A stretch of 64,000 nt of DNA from Rhodoferax sp. (GCF_030697375.1 NZ_JAUYQD010000005.1:124001-188000), one strand, 5' to 3'. Counted from the first letter of the stretch, positions 1 to 10,456 are shown. A program made the numbers and translations. Notes: generated by a model from the letters alone, not told the origin.

Positions 1-1086
1 AACATCGCGCAGACGCACAGCCCCGATGTGGATGCCGAGTGCATCGCGCTGGTGCGCCAGTTGGGGGCCGGTGGCTGGTTGCGCCACGCGGTCGGTGGCA
101 CCGAATACGGTGCCGCCCGGGCTGATATAGACACCCGCAGCATTTGCCTGATCCGCGAAACACTGGCCCGCCACAGCGGACTGGCAGACTTCGCCTTTGC
201 CATGCAGGGACTGGGTTCCGGCGCGATCAGCCTGGCAGGCACAGCGCAGCAGAAGCTTGCCTATTTGCCGCGTGTCGCGGCCGGCGAGGCCATTGCCGCT
301 TTTGCCTTGAGCGAGCCCGACGCCGGCTCCGATGTGGCTGCCATGCAATGCAGTGCGCGCATCGAGGGGGACAGCGTGCTGCTCAACGGCACCAAAACCT
401 GGATTTCCAACGGCGGCATTGCCGACTTTTACGTGGTGTTTGCGCGCAGCGGTGAAGCTCCGGGTTCGCGTGGCATCAGCGCTTTTATTGTGGATGCCGA
501 TACGCCGGGCTTTAGCGTGAGCGAGCGCATTCACGTCATGGCACCGCACCCGCTGGGCACCCTGCGCTTTCAGGACTGCCGCATTCCCTTGTCGCAGCGT
601 ATTGGCGCGGCGGGTGAGGGCTTTAAAGTGGCCATGCGCACGCTGGATGTGTTCCGCACCTCAGTTGCTGCTGCGGCGCTGGGTTTTGCCCGCCGCGCGC
701 TGGATGAAGGCTTGCAGCGCGCCACCACCCGCAAGATGTTCAAGCAGACCCTGGCCGACTTTCAATTGACCCAGGCCAAACTGGCACAGATGGCCACCAC
801 CGTCGATAGCGCAGCCTTGCTGACCTACCGCGCCGCCTGGCAGCGCGACCAGGGCCAAACTGTGACCCGAGAAGCCGCCATGGCCAAGATGGTCAGCACC
901 GAGGGTGCGCAGCAGGTGATTGACGCGGCCGTACAGCTCTGGGGCGGCATGGGTGTGGTCAGCGAACAACCCGTTGAGCGCCTGTACCGCGACATCCGCT
1001 CCCTGCGCATTTATGAAGGGGCAACCGAGGTGCAGTTGCTCATCATCGCGCGGGAGCTGCTCAAAGACGTTGGACACGCACCATGA
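1..1086 (+). CDS. Acyl-CoA dehydrogenase (5' partial)
   Basis: FAD-dependent acyl-CoA dehydrogenase that would oxidise a CoA thioester to the enoyl-CoA. The frame is open from the first base, so the start lies before the window; 361 codons are visible. Family landmarks are the middle-domain stretch [10 protein letters not shown] near residue 100, TWISNGG near 135, and the C-terminal [11 protein letters not shown], which matches the usual RIYEGTSEIQ carrying the family glutamate. It overlaps the next gene by four bases (ATGA), so it is translationally coupled to the 2-aminobenzoate-CoA ligase and probably acts in the beta-oxidation-like steps after ring reduction. The exact substrate cannot be read from sequence. 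Confidence 0.9.
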   Translation, partial: NIAQTHSPDVDAECIALVRQLGAGGWLRHAVGGTEYGAARADIDTRSICLIRETLARHSGLADFAFAMQGLGSGAISLAGTAQQKLAYLPRVAAGEAIAAFALSEPDAGSDVAAMQCSARIEGDSVLLNGTKTWISNGGIADFYVVFARSGEAPGSRGISAFIVDADTPGFSVSERIHVMAPHPLGTLRFQDCRIPLSQRIGAAGEGFKVAMRTLDVFRTSVAAAALGFARRALDEGLQRATTRKMFKQTLADFQLTQAKLAQMATTVDSAALLTYRAAWQRDQGQTVTREAAMAKMVSTEGAQQVIDAAVQLWGGMGVVSEQPVERLYRDIRSLRIYEGATEVQLLIIARELLKDVGHAP

Positions 1087-2690
1087 CCACCGCCCACATT
1101 GACACCTTTGCCCGCGACAGCCTGCCGGCCATCGCGTTGCAACCCGATTTCTTGTTCAATCTGCCGGAGTTGCAGTTTGGCGCGCACATCAACTGCGCCA
1201 CGGAGTTGCTGGATCGCCATATTCGCGAAGGGCGTGGGGAGCGCGTGTGCATCCGGGGCAAAGATGTGTGCTGGACCTACCGTGATTTGAACGACCGCGC
1301 CAACCAGGTTGCCAACGTGCTGACGCGGGACATGGGATTGGTGGCGGGCAACCGGGTGCTGCTGCACGCGTCCAACACACCGATGATGGCGGCTTGCTGG
1401 TTTGGTATCGTCAAGGCGGGTGGCATCGCCGTGGCGACCATGCCGCTGCTGCGCGCCAAAGAGCTCCAGCCGATTCTGGACATCGCCAAGATCAGCCATG
1501 CGCTGTGCGAAGCCAGCCTATCCACTGAAATGGGTCTGGCGGCACACAACACGCCCCAACTGCGGCACCTGCGCCACTTCAACTACAGCGGCCCCGACAG
1601 TCTGGAGGCCGCCATGGAGCGCCAGAGCCCCGTGTTTGAAAACGTCAACACCGCCGCCGATGACACCTGTTTGATTGCCTTTACATCCGGCACCACGGGT
1701 ATCCCTAAGGCCACCATGCACTTCCACCGCGATGTGATGGCGATCTGTGCCTGCTGGCCGGGGTATGTGCTCAAGCCGACGCCCGACGATGTGTTCATCG
1801 GCAGCCCCCCCTTGGCGTTCACCTTTGGTCTGGGCGGCCTGCTGCTGTTCCCGATGTCGGTGGGCGCGTCCACCGTGCTGCTGGACAAGGCCGGGCCCAC
1901 ACAGCTGCTCGACGGCATCAAGGAATTTGGCGCCACGGTGGTGTTCACGGCACCCACTTCCTACCGCACCTTGTCGGCACGGGGCAGCGAGGTGCGCCGA
2001 ACGTCCTTGCGCCGCTGCGTGTCCGCCGGCGAGGCTTTGCCTGCTTCCACCCGTGCGTTGTGGCGCGAAGCCACCGGCATTGAGCTGATAGACGGTATTG
2101 GTGCCACCGAGATGCTGCACATCTTCATTTCTGCCGATGAAGCATCGGCACGCCCCGGGGCCACCGGCCGCGTGGTGCCTGGCTACGAGGCGCGTGTGGT
2201 CGATGACGACGGAAAAACCGTACCGGTTGGGACGGTTGGCAAGCTGGCGGTACGTGGCCCCACAGGATGCCGCTATCTGACCGACGAGCGCCAGAAAACC
2301 TATGTGCGCGACGGCTGGAACCTCACAGGCGACGCCTACTTGATGGATGCCGATGGCTACTTCTTCTACCAGTCGCGCACCGACGACATGATTATTTCCT
2401 CGGGCTACAACATTGCGTCACCCGAAGTGGAAGAAGCACTGATGCAGCACCCCAGTGTGGCCGAATGCGCAGTGATTGGAGAGCCCGATGAAGAGCGCGG
2501 CCAGATCGTCAAGGCTTTTGTCGCCTTGCGCCCTGGCGTAGTGGGTGATGCTGCCATGGTGAAAACCCTTCAGGACTTCGTAAAAAGCGTGGTCGCGCCC
2601 TACAAGTACCCCCGCGCCATTGCATTCATCGACAAGCTGCCGCGCACCCAAACCGGCAAATTGCAGCGCTTCAAGCTGCGCTCACTGTAA
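1083..2690 (+). CDS. abmG: 2-aminobenzoate (anthranilate)-CoA ligase, AMP-forming
   Basis: A 535-residue acyl-adenylate-forming enzyme that would activate anthranilate with ATP and CoA to 2-aminobenzoyl-CoA. The phosphate loop [11 protein letters not shown] lies near residues 199-209, the adenylation motif [17 protein letters not shown] at about 413-430, and the catalytic lysine region RTQTGKLQR near the C-terminus. The stretch [17 protein letters not shown] is typical of the benzoate/2-aminobenzoate-CoA ligase group. The specificity call rests largely on context: kynureninase, whose product is anthranilate, is encoded in the same operon. A benzoate-CoA ligase remains possible. Confidence 0.8.
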   Translation: MTTAHIDTFARDSLPAIALQPDFLFNLPELQFGAHINCATELLDRHIREGRGERVCIRGKDVCWTYRDLNDRANQVANVLTRDMGLVAGNRVLLHASNTPMMAACWFGIVKAGGIAVATMPLLRAKELQPILDIAKISHALCEASLSTEMGLAAHNTPQLRHLRHFNYSGPDSLEAAMERQSPVFENVNTAADDTCLIAFTSGTTGIPKATMHFHRDVMAICACWPGYVLKPTPDDVFIGSPPLAFTFGLGGLLLFPMSVGASTVLLDKAGPTQLLDGIKEFGATVVFTAPTSYRTLSARGSEVRRTSLRRCVSAGEALPASTRALWREATGIELIDGIGATEMLHIFISADEASARPGATGRVVPGYEARVVDDDGKTVPVGTVGKLAVRGPTGCRYLTDERQKTYVRDGWNLTGDAYLMDADGYFFYQSRTDDMIISSGYNIASPEVEEALMQHPSVAECAVIGEPDEERGQIVKAFVALRPGVVGDAAMVKTLQDFVKSVVAPYKYPRAIAFIDKLPRTQTGKLQRFKLRSL

Positions 2691-2736
2691 ACCCGTTGTT
2701 CCCCTCAACCTTTCATTCACCTCAGGACGGATCACC

Positions 2737-3927
2737 ATGCTTCAACAATCTTCCCGTTTCGTGCGCAACACTTTGATCACTTCGGCCGCGCTGTTGGCGC
2801 TGTCCGCCCAAGCACAAAGCACCGTCAAGGTGGGTTTGCTGAGTACCTTGTCCGGCCCCGGTGCCGGTTTGGGGGTGGATATTCGCGATGGCTTCCAGTT
2901 GGCCGTGAAACTCGCAGGCGGCAAGCTCGGCGGGCAGAATGCCGAAGTGATCGTCGCCGACGACCAGGCCAGCCCCGACGTGGGCCGTCAAACGGCAGAT
3001 CGTTTGGTCAAGCGTGACAAGGTTGACTTCATGACCGGCGTGGTGTTCTCCAATGTGATGCTGGCCGTGGGCGCGCCCACTTTCCAGTCGCAGACCTATT
3101 ACATCAGCGCCAACGCGGGCCCCTCCCAGTACGCCGGCGAGCAGTGCAATCCGTTCTTCTTCAGTGCCTCCTACCAAAACGACAACATGCATGAGGCAGC
3201 GGGTCAGGTGGTCACGGACAAGGGCTTCAAGCGTGTGGCGGTCATCGCGCCCAACTACCCAGCAGGCAAGGATGCCATCACCGGATTCAAGCGTTTTTAT
3301 AAAGGTGAAGTCGCATCCGAAGCACTGCCTGCCCTGAATCAACTCAATTTTGGCACTGAAATCGCCCAGCTCCGTGCCACCAAGCCTGACGCGGTGTATA
3401 TCTTCCTGCCCGGCGGCATGGGCATCAACTTCATCAAGCAGTTTGTCGGTGCCGGTCTGTCCAAAGACATGACGCTGTTTGGCCCTGGATTCTCGGGCGA
3501 CGAGGATGTGATCAAGGCCGTTGGCGAGCCGATGCTGGGCATGTTCAACACCACACAGTGGGCGCATGACATGGACAATGCGGCGAATAAAAAATTCGTA
3601 GCCGAGTTCGAGAAAGAATATGGCCGCCTGCCCACCATGTACGCGGCCCAGGGCTACGACGCTGCGCAGTTGATCGATTCCGCAGTGCGCGACACCAAGG
3701 GAAAGTTGGATGACAAGGCCGCTGTGCGCAAAGCGCTGATGGCAGCGAAGTTCAATTCTGTGCGCGGGGAGTTCAAGTTCAACAAAAACCAGTTCCCTAT
3801 CCAGAACTACTATGTGCGCATGGTCAGCAAAGATGCCAAAGGCCGCGTGACGAATCGGATGTTGGGCGGCGCGGTTCTCAAAAACCACAGTGACGCTTAC
3901 GTCGGCAGTTGCAAGATGCCAGGTTGA
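2737..3927 (+). CDS. ABC transporter periplasmic substrate-binding protein (LivJ/HAAT family)
   Basis: Periplasmic ligand-binding protein of 396 residues for a branched-chain amino acid/aromatic acid type ABC importer. The chosen ATG follows a GGACGG ribosome site and gives a Sec signal peptide (basic RNT, hydrophobic LITSAALLALSAQ, cleavage after AQA). The mature part begins STVKVGLLSTLSGPGAG, the classic type I periplasmic-binding start. An upstream in-frame start would run into the ligase gene and remove the signal sequence from the N-terminus, so I reject it. The permease and ATPase genes follow directly. The ligand is unknown; anthranilate, benzoate or a related aromatic is likely from the neighbours. 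Confidence 0.88.
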   Translation: MLQQSSRFVRNTLITSAALLALSAQAQSTVKVGLLSTLSGPGAGLGVDIRDGFQLAVKLAGGKLGGQNAEVIVADDQASPDVGRQTADRLVKRDKVDFMTGVVFSNVMLAVGAPTFQSQTYYISANAGPSQYAGEQCNPFFFSASYQNDNMHEAAGQVVTDKGFKRVAVIAPNYPAGKDAITGFKRFYKGEVASEALPALNQLNFGTEIAQLRATKPDAVYIFLPGGMGINFIKQFVGAGLSKDMTLFGPGFSGDEDVIKAVGEPMLGMFNTTQWAHDMDNAANKKFVAEFEKEYGRLPTMYAAQGYDAAQLIDSAVRDTKGKLDDKAAVRKALMAAKFNSVRGEFKFNKNQFPIQNYYVRMVSKDAKGRVTNRMLGGAVLKNHSDAYVGSCKMPG

Positions 3928-3958
3928 TGGCGAAATACGCTGTACGAGGGGAAGGCCT

Positions 3959-4879
3959 GTGAACGCAATACTGGTGTTGGAGCAGGCACTCAACGGCCTG
4001 CAGTTCGGGTTGATGCTGTTTTTGCTGGCCGCTGGCTTAACGCTGGTGTTTGGCATCATGGACATGATCAACCTGGCCCACGGCTCGCTGTACATGGTGG
4101 GGGCCTACCTGATTGCCACCCTGACCGATGTGCTGGGCAACTTCTGGCTGGGTCTGGGGCTGGGCATATTGGGTGCCGCTGTGTTTGGCGTTCTTCTGGA
4201 AATCAGCATTTTGCGGCGCTTGTACCAGCGGGACCATCTCTCTCAGGTGCTGGGGACTTTTGCCATCATGCTGATGTGCAACGAAACCGTGCGCCTGATT
4301 TGGGGTGCGCAGCCGATATCCCTCAATCCTCCGCCAGCGCTGGCGGGTCCGGTGGAGTTGTTTCCTGGTTTCTCCTATTCCTCTTACGGATTGTTCATCA
4401 TCGGCGTGGGTTTTCTGGTGGCTGGGCTGCTGTACCTGCTGATCACCCGGACCCGGGTCGGGATGCAGGTGCGCGCCGGTGCTGCCAACCGGGAAATGGC
4501 TTTGGCCATGGGGGTCAATGTCCGAAATCTTTTCACCGCCGTGTTTGGTGTCGGCGCGGCCCTGTGCGGCATTGCCGGTGGCATGCTGGGGCCGATGCTG
4601 GCAGTGCAGGTCGGCATGGGGGAAAGCATTCTGATTCTGGCCTTTGTGGTCATCGTGATCGGTGGTATCGGTTCAGTCCGTGGCGCTTTCCTGGGGGCCT
4701 TGATCGTGGGTGTGATTGACACCGCGGGCCGTGCGCTGATTCCCCTGTTGTTCGGCATGTTGATGTCACCGGAGGCGGCTGCCAATGCGGCACCCGCCGT
4801 GGCCTCCATCATGATTTACGTGCTGATGGCCACGGTTCTATTCTTCCGTCCAAGGGGCTTGTTCCCCGCCCATGGTTGA
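3959..4879 (+). CDS. livH: Branched-chain/aromatic acid ABC transporter permease, LivH type
   Basis: Inner-membrane permease of 306 residues with about eight hydrophobic helices. Landmarks are the early LAAGLTLVFGIMDMINLAHGS and the late cytoplasmic EAA-like loop FVVIVIGGIGSVRGAFLGAL. I place the start at GTG 3959, preceded by a GGGGAAGG ribosome site, because starts further upstream fall inside the binding-protein gene. It forms the membrane channel together with the next gene product. Confidence 0.87.
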   Translation: MNAILVLEQALNGLQFGLMLFLLAAGLTLVFGIMDMINLAHGSLYMVGAYLIATLTDVLGNFWLGLGLGILGAAVFGVLLEISILRRLYQRDHLSQVLGTFAIMLMCNETVRLIWGAQPISLNPPPALAGPVELFPGFSYSSYGLFIIGVGFLVAGLLYLLITRTRVGMQVRAGAANREMALAMGVNVRNLFTAVFGVGAALCGIAGGMLGPMLAVQVGMGESILILAFVVIVIGGIGSVRGAFLGALIVGVIDTAGRALIPLLFGMLMSPEAAANAAPAVASIMIYVLMATVLFFRPRGLFPAHG

Positions 4880-4909
4880 ACACGGCCCGCATATTTCAAG
4901 CAATACACC

Positions 4910-5893
4910 ATGACACAACACCCCATGTTGGAAAGCACCACGGACAGCATTCTGGACCACCGCCTGCACTGGCGGTGGGCACTGCCGGTGCTGGCACTGC
5001 TGGTCCTATTTCCCTTGATTGCCAGCGCCACCGGCACAGACTTTTATGTGTCACTGGCCAGCCGCATCCTGATTTTTGCCTTGGCCGCGACCAGCCTCAA
5101 TCTGATCCTGGGATTTGGTGGCATGGTGAGTTTTGGCCATGCCGCATTTGTGGGTTTGGGGGCCTACGCCGTGGCGATTTTCATGCAGGCGGGCGTCGTC
5201 AGCGCCTGGTTGGCATGGCCACTGGCGATGCTGGTCAGTGCCGTGTTCGCGCTGGCCATTGGTGCCATCAGCTTGCGCACCCAAGGGGTGTACTTCATCA
5301 TGATCACGCTGGCCTTTGCCCAAATGTTGTTTTATTTGGTGACCTCCCTCAAGGTCTATGGTGGAGACGATGGCCTCTCCCTGGCAGGTCGTTCTACCTT
5401 GGGGTTTGGACTGGATCTGACCAATGACCGCATCTTCTATTACGTCACCTTAAGCATTGTGGTGTTGGCCTTGGTTGCCGTAGCGCGTTTGCTCAACGCC
5501 CGCTTTGGCCACGTGCTGCAAGCCATCCATGAAAACGAGGTGCGCATGAGCGCCATTGGCTTCCCCGTCTTTCGCTACAAGCTGGTTGCGTTCACGTTGG
5601 CGGGCGCACTGGCGGGTTTGGCGGGGGCATTGCTGGCGAATCTGGGCGGATTTGTCAGCCCGGCGCTGATGCAGTGGAGTCAGTCCGGCATGCTAATGAT
5701 CATGGTCATTCTGGGGGGGGTCGGCTACCTGTACGGTGGCGTCATGGGTGCCGTCTTTTTTCTCTTGCTCGAAGAACTGCTCACCCATTTCACGATTCAC
5801 TGGCAATTGGGCTTGGGCGCAGTGCTGCTGCTGGTGGTACTGGTGGCCCCCAATGGTTTGGCAAGCCTGGTCAAATCCCGGAGGCGCGCATGA
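4910..5893 (+). CDS. livM: Branched-chain/aromatic acid ABC transporter permease, LivM type
   Basis: Second inner-membrane permease (327 residues), the LivM partner of the preceding LivH-type protein. It has the typical NLILGFGGMVSFGHAAFVGLGAY block near residues 65-85 and the late MIMVILGGVGYLYGGVMGA loop that contacts the ATPases. It overlaps the next gene by four bases (ATGA), so permease and ATPase are coupled. Confidence 0.88.
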   Translation: MTQHPMLESTTDSILDHRLHWRWALPVLALLVLFPLIASATGTDFYVSLASRILIFALAATSLNLILGFGGMVSFGHAAFVGLGAYAVAIFMQAGVVSAWLAWPLAMLVSAVFALAIGAISLRTQGVYFIMITLAFAQMLFYLVTSLKVYGGDDGLSLAGRSTLGFGLDLTNDRIFYYVTLSIVVLALVAVARLLNARFGHVLQAIHENEVRMSAIGFPVFRYKLVAFTLAGALAGLAGALLANLGGFVSPALMQWSQSGMLMIMVILGGVGYLYGGVMGAVFFLLLEELLTHFTIHWQLGLGAVLLLVVLVAPNGLASLVKSRRRA

Positions 5894-6666
5894 GTGAGGT
5901 ACTGCTCCACGTGGACCAACTGGTCAAACGCTTCGGTGGACTGACGGCAACCGACCATGCCCAATTGAAGGTCAAACAGGGCACCATCCACGCACTGATT
6001 GGCCCCAATGGAGCTGGCAAGACCACCCTGATTCACCAGATTTCCGGGGCCTTGCAGCCGGATGAAGGCAGCATTCGTTTTGCGGGGCAAGACGTCACCG
6101 CCATGCCCATGCACCGGCGCGCGCGCATCGGATTGGTGCGTTCGTACCAGATCACCAGCATCTTCAAACGCCTGTCTGTGATGGACAACATTGCACTCTC
6201 GGTGCAAGCCCGCAGTGGCAGCAGCTTTCGGTTTTGGACCGCTGCCCGTTCTGAGCGTGAACGCTACGCACAGGCTTGCGCGCTGGCAGAGCGGGTCGGA
6301 CTGGGGGGGCGCCTGCACACGATCTCTGGCGCGCTGTCGCACGGCGAACAACGCCAACTGGAGCTAGGTCTGGCACTGGCCACACAACCCAAGTTGTTGT
6401 TGCTGGACGAGCCGATGGCCGGTATGGGGCCGGACGAGTCCGAGAACATGGTGGCACTCTTGGAAAGCCTGCGCGGTGAGTTGACCATTTTGCTGGTCGA
6501 GCACGATATGGATGCCGTGTTTCGCTTGGCCGACACCATTTCAACGCTGGTGTTTGGCAAGGTGATTGCCAGCGGCACAGCGCAGCAAATCAAAGACAAC
6601 CCCGATGTCAAGCGCGCCTACCTGGGTGACGATGCCCTTGTGGATGCCCCCGCTGCAGCGTACTAA
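5890..6666 (+). CDS. livG: ABC transporter ATP-binding protein, LivG type
   Basis: Cytoplasmic ATPase of the importer, 258 residues. Walker A GPNGAGKTT is at about residues 38-46, the signature-like LSHGEQRQLELGLAL at about 150-164, and Walker B LLLLDEPMAGM just after. The second residue of the signature is H rather than the usual G, which is common in LivG homologues. The start at 5890 overlaps the LivM stop codon. Confidence 0.88.
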   Translation: MSEVLLHVDQLVKRFGGLTATDHAQLKVKQGTIHALIGPNGAGKTTLIHQISGALQPDEGSIRFAGQDVTAMPMHRRARIGLVRSYQITSIFKRLSVMDNIALSVQARSGSSFRFWTAARSERERYAQACALAERVGLGGRLHTISGALSHGEQRQLELGLALATQPKLLLLDEPMAGMGPDESENMVALLESLRGELTILLVEHDMDAVFRLADTISTLVFGKVIASGTAQQIKDNPDVKRAYLGDDALVDAPAAAY

Positions 6667-6676
6667 AGGACTGAGC

Positions 6677-7399
6677 ATGCGCACCAGCACCGAAACACTG
6701 CTTGAAATCGACGGTCTGCACACCGCCTACGGTAGCAGCCAAATTCTTTTTGGTATCCAGATGAAGATGGGTGTGGGTGAAACCGCCACCCTGTTAGGTC
6801 GCAATGGTATGGGTAAAACCACCACGGTGCGCTCCATTTTTGGGCTGACGCGTCCCACCGCAGGCACGGTGCGTTTCTGTGGTGAACGCATTGACCACCT
6901 CAGCCCTGATCGCATTGGGCGCATGGGCATGGCCGTGGTGCCAGAGGGGCGCATGATTTTTGCCAATCTTTCGGTCGAAGAAAACCTGCGCGCCTTTGCC
7001 GCTAACCGCAGCCGCAGCCAAGAGCCCTGGACGTTGGAGCGGGTGTATGACTTGTTCCCTCGGCTCAAGGAGCGCTCGCGCAATATGGGCAATCAACTCT
7101 CTGGCGGCGAGCAACAAATGCTGGCCATTGGACGCGCGCTGCTGACCAACCCCCACCTGCTGATTCTGGACGAGGCCACCGAAGGTCTGGCGCCGCTGAT
7201 TCGGGAAGATATCTGGCGCTGTCTTTCCACGCTCAGGGCGCATGGACAGAGCATTTTGGTCATCGATAAATATGTACAAAAATTGGTGAATCTGGCCGAT
7301 CACCACACCATCATCGAGCGCGGAAAAGTGGTGTGGCAAGGCGATTCGGTGCAGCTCGGTGGCAGTCCCGATGTGTGGCATCGTTACGTCGGAGTCTGA
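6677..7399 (+). CDS. livF: ABC transporter ATP-binding protein, LivF type
   Basis: Second ATPase of the importer, 240 residues. Walker A is GRNGMGKTT near residues 42-50, the signature LSGGEQQMLAIGRAL near 141-155, and Walker B LLILDEATEGL. VPEGRMIFANLSVEENL is the typical LivF Q-loop neighbourhood. The start was chosen after the LivG stop, where AAAGGA precedes the ATG. With it the five-component transporter (one binding protein, two permeases, two ATPases) is complete. Confidence 0.88.
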   Translation: MRTSTETLLEIDGLHTAYGSSQILFGIQMKMGVGETATLLGRNGMGKTTTVRSIFGLTRPTAGTVRFCGERIDHLSPDRIGRMGMAVVPEGRMIFANLSVEENLRAFAANRSRSQEPWTLERVYDLFPRLKERSRNMGNQLSGGEQQMLAIGRALLTNPHLLILDEATEGLAPLIREDIWRCLSTLRAHGQSILVIDKYVQKLVNLADHHTIIERGKVVWQGDSVQLGGSPDVWHRYVGV

Positions 7400-7403
7400 A
7401 GCC

Positions 7404-7874
7404 ATGCAGTCCCAAAGCCCACTCACACCTGTCGACACCACAGGGGCGTGCACATTTCTGCAAACCCGTGTCATCCGTTTTTCGGATTGCGATCCGGCAG
7501 GCATGGTGTTTTTTCCGCAGTATTTCGTGATGCTCAACGCCCTGGTGGAAGACTGGTTTACCCATGCCTTGGGGGTGAACTACGCGCAACTGCTGGGACC
7601 GCGCCGCATTGGCCTACCGACGGTTGCGCTGCAAAGCGAGTTCAGGGCGCCCTGCCGTATGGGCGACGTGGTGGAGTTTCGGCTGCAGCTTGAACGCATG
7701 GGCAGTCGCTCCCTCACGCTGCGGGTGGATTGTGTGCATGGATCGATTTTCTGCGTACAAATTCGGCAAGTACTGGTATCGACTTCCTTGGCACACGATG
7801 GCGCTATTGACATCCCACAAGACGTGCGCGAAGGAATCGCGCGTTGGCAAAGTTTTACAGGAGATTCAAGATGA
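7404..7874 (+). CDS. Acyl-CoA thioesterase, 4-hydroxybenzoyl-CoA thioesterase (hotdog) family
   Basis: A 156-residue single-domain hotdog-fold protein. IRFSDCDPAGMVFFPQYF near residues 25-42 is the signature of 4-hydroxybenzoyl-CoA thioesterase-like enzymes, with the catalytic aspartate in DCDPAG. It would hydrolyse an aromatic or ring-derived CoA thioester, possibly as a release valve that recovers CoA from dead-end 2-aminobenzoyl-CoA intermediates; that role is inferred from the operon. It overlaps the following RidA gene by four bases. Confidence 0.82.
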   Translation: MQSQSPLTPVDTTGACTFLQTRVIRFSDCDPAGMVFFPQYFVMLNALVEDWFTHALGVNYAQLLGPRRIGLPTVALQSEFRAPCRMGDVVEFRLQLERMGSRSLTLRVDCVHGSIFCVQIRQVLVSTSLAHDGAIDIPQDVREGIARWQSFTGDSR

Positions 7875-8263
7875 AGGTGATTCAACCGCCCCACTGGGCA
7901 CGCCCCCGGGGTTATTCCAACGGTGTCATGGCCCGTGGCCAGATGGTATTTGTGGCGGGCATGATTGGCTGGGATGCGCAGTGTGTGTTTCATACCGACG
8001 ACATGGCCGGACAGGTACGACAGGCGCTCACGAACATCGTGGAAGTCTTGCGCGAAGCCGGGGCACGCCCCGAGCATATTGTGCGCATGACCTGGTACGT
8101 AACCGACAAGACAGAGTATGTTGCCGCCTATCCCGAGATTGGCAAGGCCTTTCGAGAACTTATTGGTAGTTTCAATGCCGCCATGACAGCGATTGAAGTA
8201 GCCGCGCTGATTGAAGACCGAGCCAAGGTTGAAATCGAAGTCACTGCGGTGATTCCTGATTGA
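7871..8263 (+). CDS. RidA/YjgF family protein, possible enamine/imine deaminase
   Basis: A 130-residue RidA-family protein (residues YSNGVMARGQMVFVAGMIGWD and the C-terminal AKVEIEVTAVIPD are typical). The family hydrolyses enamine or imine intermediates; 2-aminomuconate deaminase of another tryptophan route belongs to the same fold. In this operon an attractive inferred substrate is the enamine-type ring-reduced 2-aminobenzoyl-CoA intermediate, from which ammonia must leave. The usual RidA arginine region is replaced here by DRAKVEIEV, so it may be a specialised paralogue. The ATG overlaps the thioesterase stop codon. Confidence 0.78.
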   Translation: MKVIQPPHWARPRGYSNGVMARGQMVFVAGMIGWDAQCVFHTDDMAGQVRQALTNIVEVLREAGARPEHIVRMTWYVTDKTEYVAAYPEIGKAFRELIGSFNAAMTAIEVAALIEDRAKVEIEVTAVIPD

Positions 8264-8359
8264 TTGCGTCGATATGTTCGATCCTCAAGGTGACCCCCCC
8301 TTTCAACAGAGCTGGGGACAGCACTGCGCACTATTGAACCGGAACAGGACTCAAGCTCC

Positions 8360-9556
8360 ATGCTGAATGCTTATGTTTTTGATGGTGCCCGCACGGCCTT
8401 TGGCCGCCACGCAGGCGCGCTGGCTTCGGTCCGGCCCGATGATCTGGTGGCACACCTGCTGCGTACCGTTGCCAAACGCTCGCCCATGGCGGCACAGGCC
8501 GAAGACGTTGTGTTGGGTTGTACCTGCCAAGCCGGCGAGGACAGCCGCAACATTGCCCGCCACGCTGCTTTGTTGGCCGGGCTGGGTGCAGGTGTGCCGG
8601 GGCAGACCGTCAACCGGCTGTGCGGAAGCGGCCTGGCGGCGGTCATGGACTGTGCCCGCGCGATCACGGCCGGTGAAGGCGATGTGTACCTGGCGGGTGG
8701 TGTGGAGAGTATGAGCCGCGCCCCTTTCGTGATGGCCAAGGCGGAGTCACCCTACAGCCGTGACTTGCGCGTGGCCGACTCGACCATCGGTGCACGCTTT
8801 CCCAACGCCCGATTGATCGACGCTTTTGGCAACCACAGCATGCCGGAGACTGCCGATGCGGTGGCCGCAAGCCTGGGGCTCACCCGTGCGGCCTGTGACG
8901 CTTTTGCCCTGCAATCGCAACAACGCTTTGCGGCAGCCCAGCAGGCGGGGGTTTTTACGCAAGAGATCGTGCCCTTTGACGTGCCGCAAGGGCGCAAAGC
9001 AGCACCCCTTGTTTTTGATAGCGACGAGCACCCGCGCGCCGACACCACGCTGGCCTCTTTGGAGCGACTCAAGCCCCTGTTTGACGGTGGCGTCACCACG
9101 GCTGGCAACGCCTCAGGTATCAACGATGGTGCCGCCGTGGTTTTGCTGGCCAGCCAGGAAACGGGACAGCGCCACGGCATGCCCGTACTGGCACGCATCC
9201 GCTCTGCGGCGGTCGTGGGTATCGAGCCACGCCTGATGGGTCTCGGCCCGGTGGCGGCAATCCACAAGGCGTTGCAGCGTAGCGGCCTCACCCTGGCGCA
9301 GATGGACCTGATTGAAATCAACGAAGCATTCGCTGCTCAGGTCTTGGGCTGCTTGCACCAGCTCGGTCTTGCTGCACAGGATTCCCGCGTTAACCCCAAT
9401 GGCGGTGCCATTGCCATCGGTCATCCGCTGGGCGCATCGGGTGCACGTCTGGTGATCAGTGCAACCCACGAATTGGCGCGCCGTCAGGGGCGTTATGCCG
9501 TGGTTAGCCTGTGCATCGGCGTGGGTCAGGGCATTGCGCTGGTGCTGGAGCGCTGA
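8360..9556 (+). CDS. Acetyl-CoA acyltransferase (thiolase), 3-oxoadipyl-CoA thiolase-like
   Basis: A 398-residue degradative thiolase. The nucleophilic cysteine is in NRLCGSGLAAV near residue 88. The histidine motif GGAIAIGHPLGASGAR lies near 350-365 and the second active cysteine in VVSLCIGVGQG near 384. The overall sequence resembles 3-oxoadipyl-CoA/acetyl-CoA acetyltransferases. It would perform the last thiolytic cleavage of the ring-derived acyl-CoA. A gap of about 95 bases separates it from the RidA gene, but orientation and function suggest the same operon. Confidence 0.88.
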   Translation: MLNAYVFDGARTAFGRHAGALASVRPDDLVAHLLRTVAKRSPMAAQAEDVVLGCTCQAGEDSRNIARHAALLAGLGAGVPGQTVNRLCGSGLAAVMDCARAITAGEGDVYLAGGVESMSRAPFVMAKAESPYSRDLRVADSTIGARFPNARLIDAFGNHSMPETADAVAASLGLTRAACDAFALQSQQRFAAAQQAGVFTQEIVPFDVPQGRKAAPLVFDSDEHPRADTTLASLERLKPLFDGGVTTAGNASGINDGAAVVLLASQETGQRHGMPVLARIRSAAVVGIEPRLMGLGPVAAIHKALQRSGLTLAQMDLIEINEAFAAQVLGCLHQLGLAAQDSRVNPNGGAIAIGHPLGASGARLVISATHELARRQGRYAVVSLCIGVGQGIALVLER

Positions 9557-9559
9557 CCT

Positions 9560-10456
9560 ATGCACACCCTGTACCGCGACTTTGATAGCCAGGCGCAAAT
9601 TGATGCGCAATACAACCCCTCACTGGGGCTGGGCGACGGCCCGTCTCCTTTGGATCATTACCTGGCCACAGCCCAGGCGGCGCGCAAGAACTTGAAATGC
9701 GTACTGGATGTTCCGTTTGGACCAACAGTGCATGAAACCCTGGATATTTTTCCTGCCGAGGCACCCAACGCGCCCGTGTTTGTGTTCATTCACGGGGGCT
9801 ACTGGCGTGCCTTTTCCAGTAAAGAGTTCAGTGGCATTGCCTTAGGGTTACAGCCGCTGGGGATGACTACCGTGGTGGTGAACTATGCCTTGTGCCCACA
9901 GGTCAGCCTTGACGAGATCACCCGCCAAGCCCGCGCGGCCGTTGCCTGGACGGTGCGCAACATCGCCCAATACGGGGGCGACCCTACCCGTATCGGCATT
10001 GGCGGCCATTCAGCCGGGGCACAGCTGGCCTCCATGTGTTTGCAGACCCACTGGGAGCAAGACTACGGCTTGCCACAAGACCTGCTGAAAGCGGCGGTGC
10101 TGGTGAGCGGTTTGTTTGACCTGGCACCCCTGCGTTACAGCTATCTGCAGCCCATGATTCAACTCGATGACGGTGTGATCCGGCGCAACTCTTCAGCGTT
10201 TGGGGTTCGGCCTTGCACCACGCCGACATGGGTGACCTGGGGAGGGGCCGAAACTTCCGAGTTTGCGCGCCAATCCGCCATTTACTACGCGGCATGGACA
10301 GCGAGCGGGAATACGGGTCTTCTCAAGGAGCAGCCAGGTGCTAATCACTTCACGGCCATTCACGGATTCGAGGAATCGAATAGCGACCTTTGCCGCTGGT
10401 TGGCAAAGACACTGGCCCCATCCTCCTGTCCACACTCTTTACCCCCAAGCCAATGA
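9560..10456 (+). CDS. Alpha/beta-hydrolase, probable kynurenine formamidase (arylformamidase)
   Basis: A 298-residue alpha/beta-hydrolase carrying HGGYW (oxyanion region) near residues 77-81, the nucleophile elbow GHSAGA near 150-155 and a late GANHF that supplies the catalytic histidine near 263. HGGYW plus GHSAGA is typical of the AFMID-like arylformamidases that convert N-formylkynurenine to kynurenine. It is unlike the metal-dependent KynB family. It stands immediately before kynU and kynA and overlaps kynU by four bases. The assignment combines motif and context. Confidence 0.8.
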   Translation: MHTLYRDFDSQAQIDAQYNPSLGLGDGPSPLDHYLATAQAARKNLKCVLDVPFGPTVHETLDIFPAEAPNAPVFVFIHGGYWRAFSSKEFSGIALGLQPLGMTTVVVNYALCPQVSLDEITRQARAAVAWTVRNIAQYGGDPTRIGIGGHSAGAQLASMCLQTHWEQDYGLPQDLLKAAVLVSGLFDLAPLRYSYLQPMIQLDDGVIRRNSSAFGVRPCTTPTWVTWGGAETSEFARQSAIYYAAWTASGNTGLLKEQPGANHFTAIHGFEESNSDLCRWLAKTLAPSSCPHSLPPSQ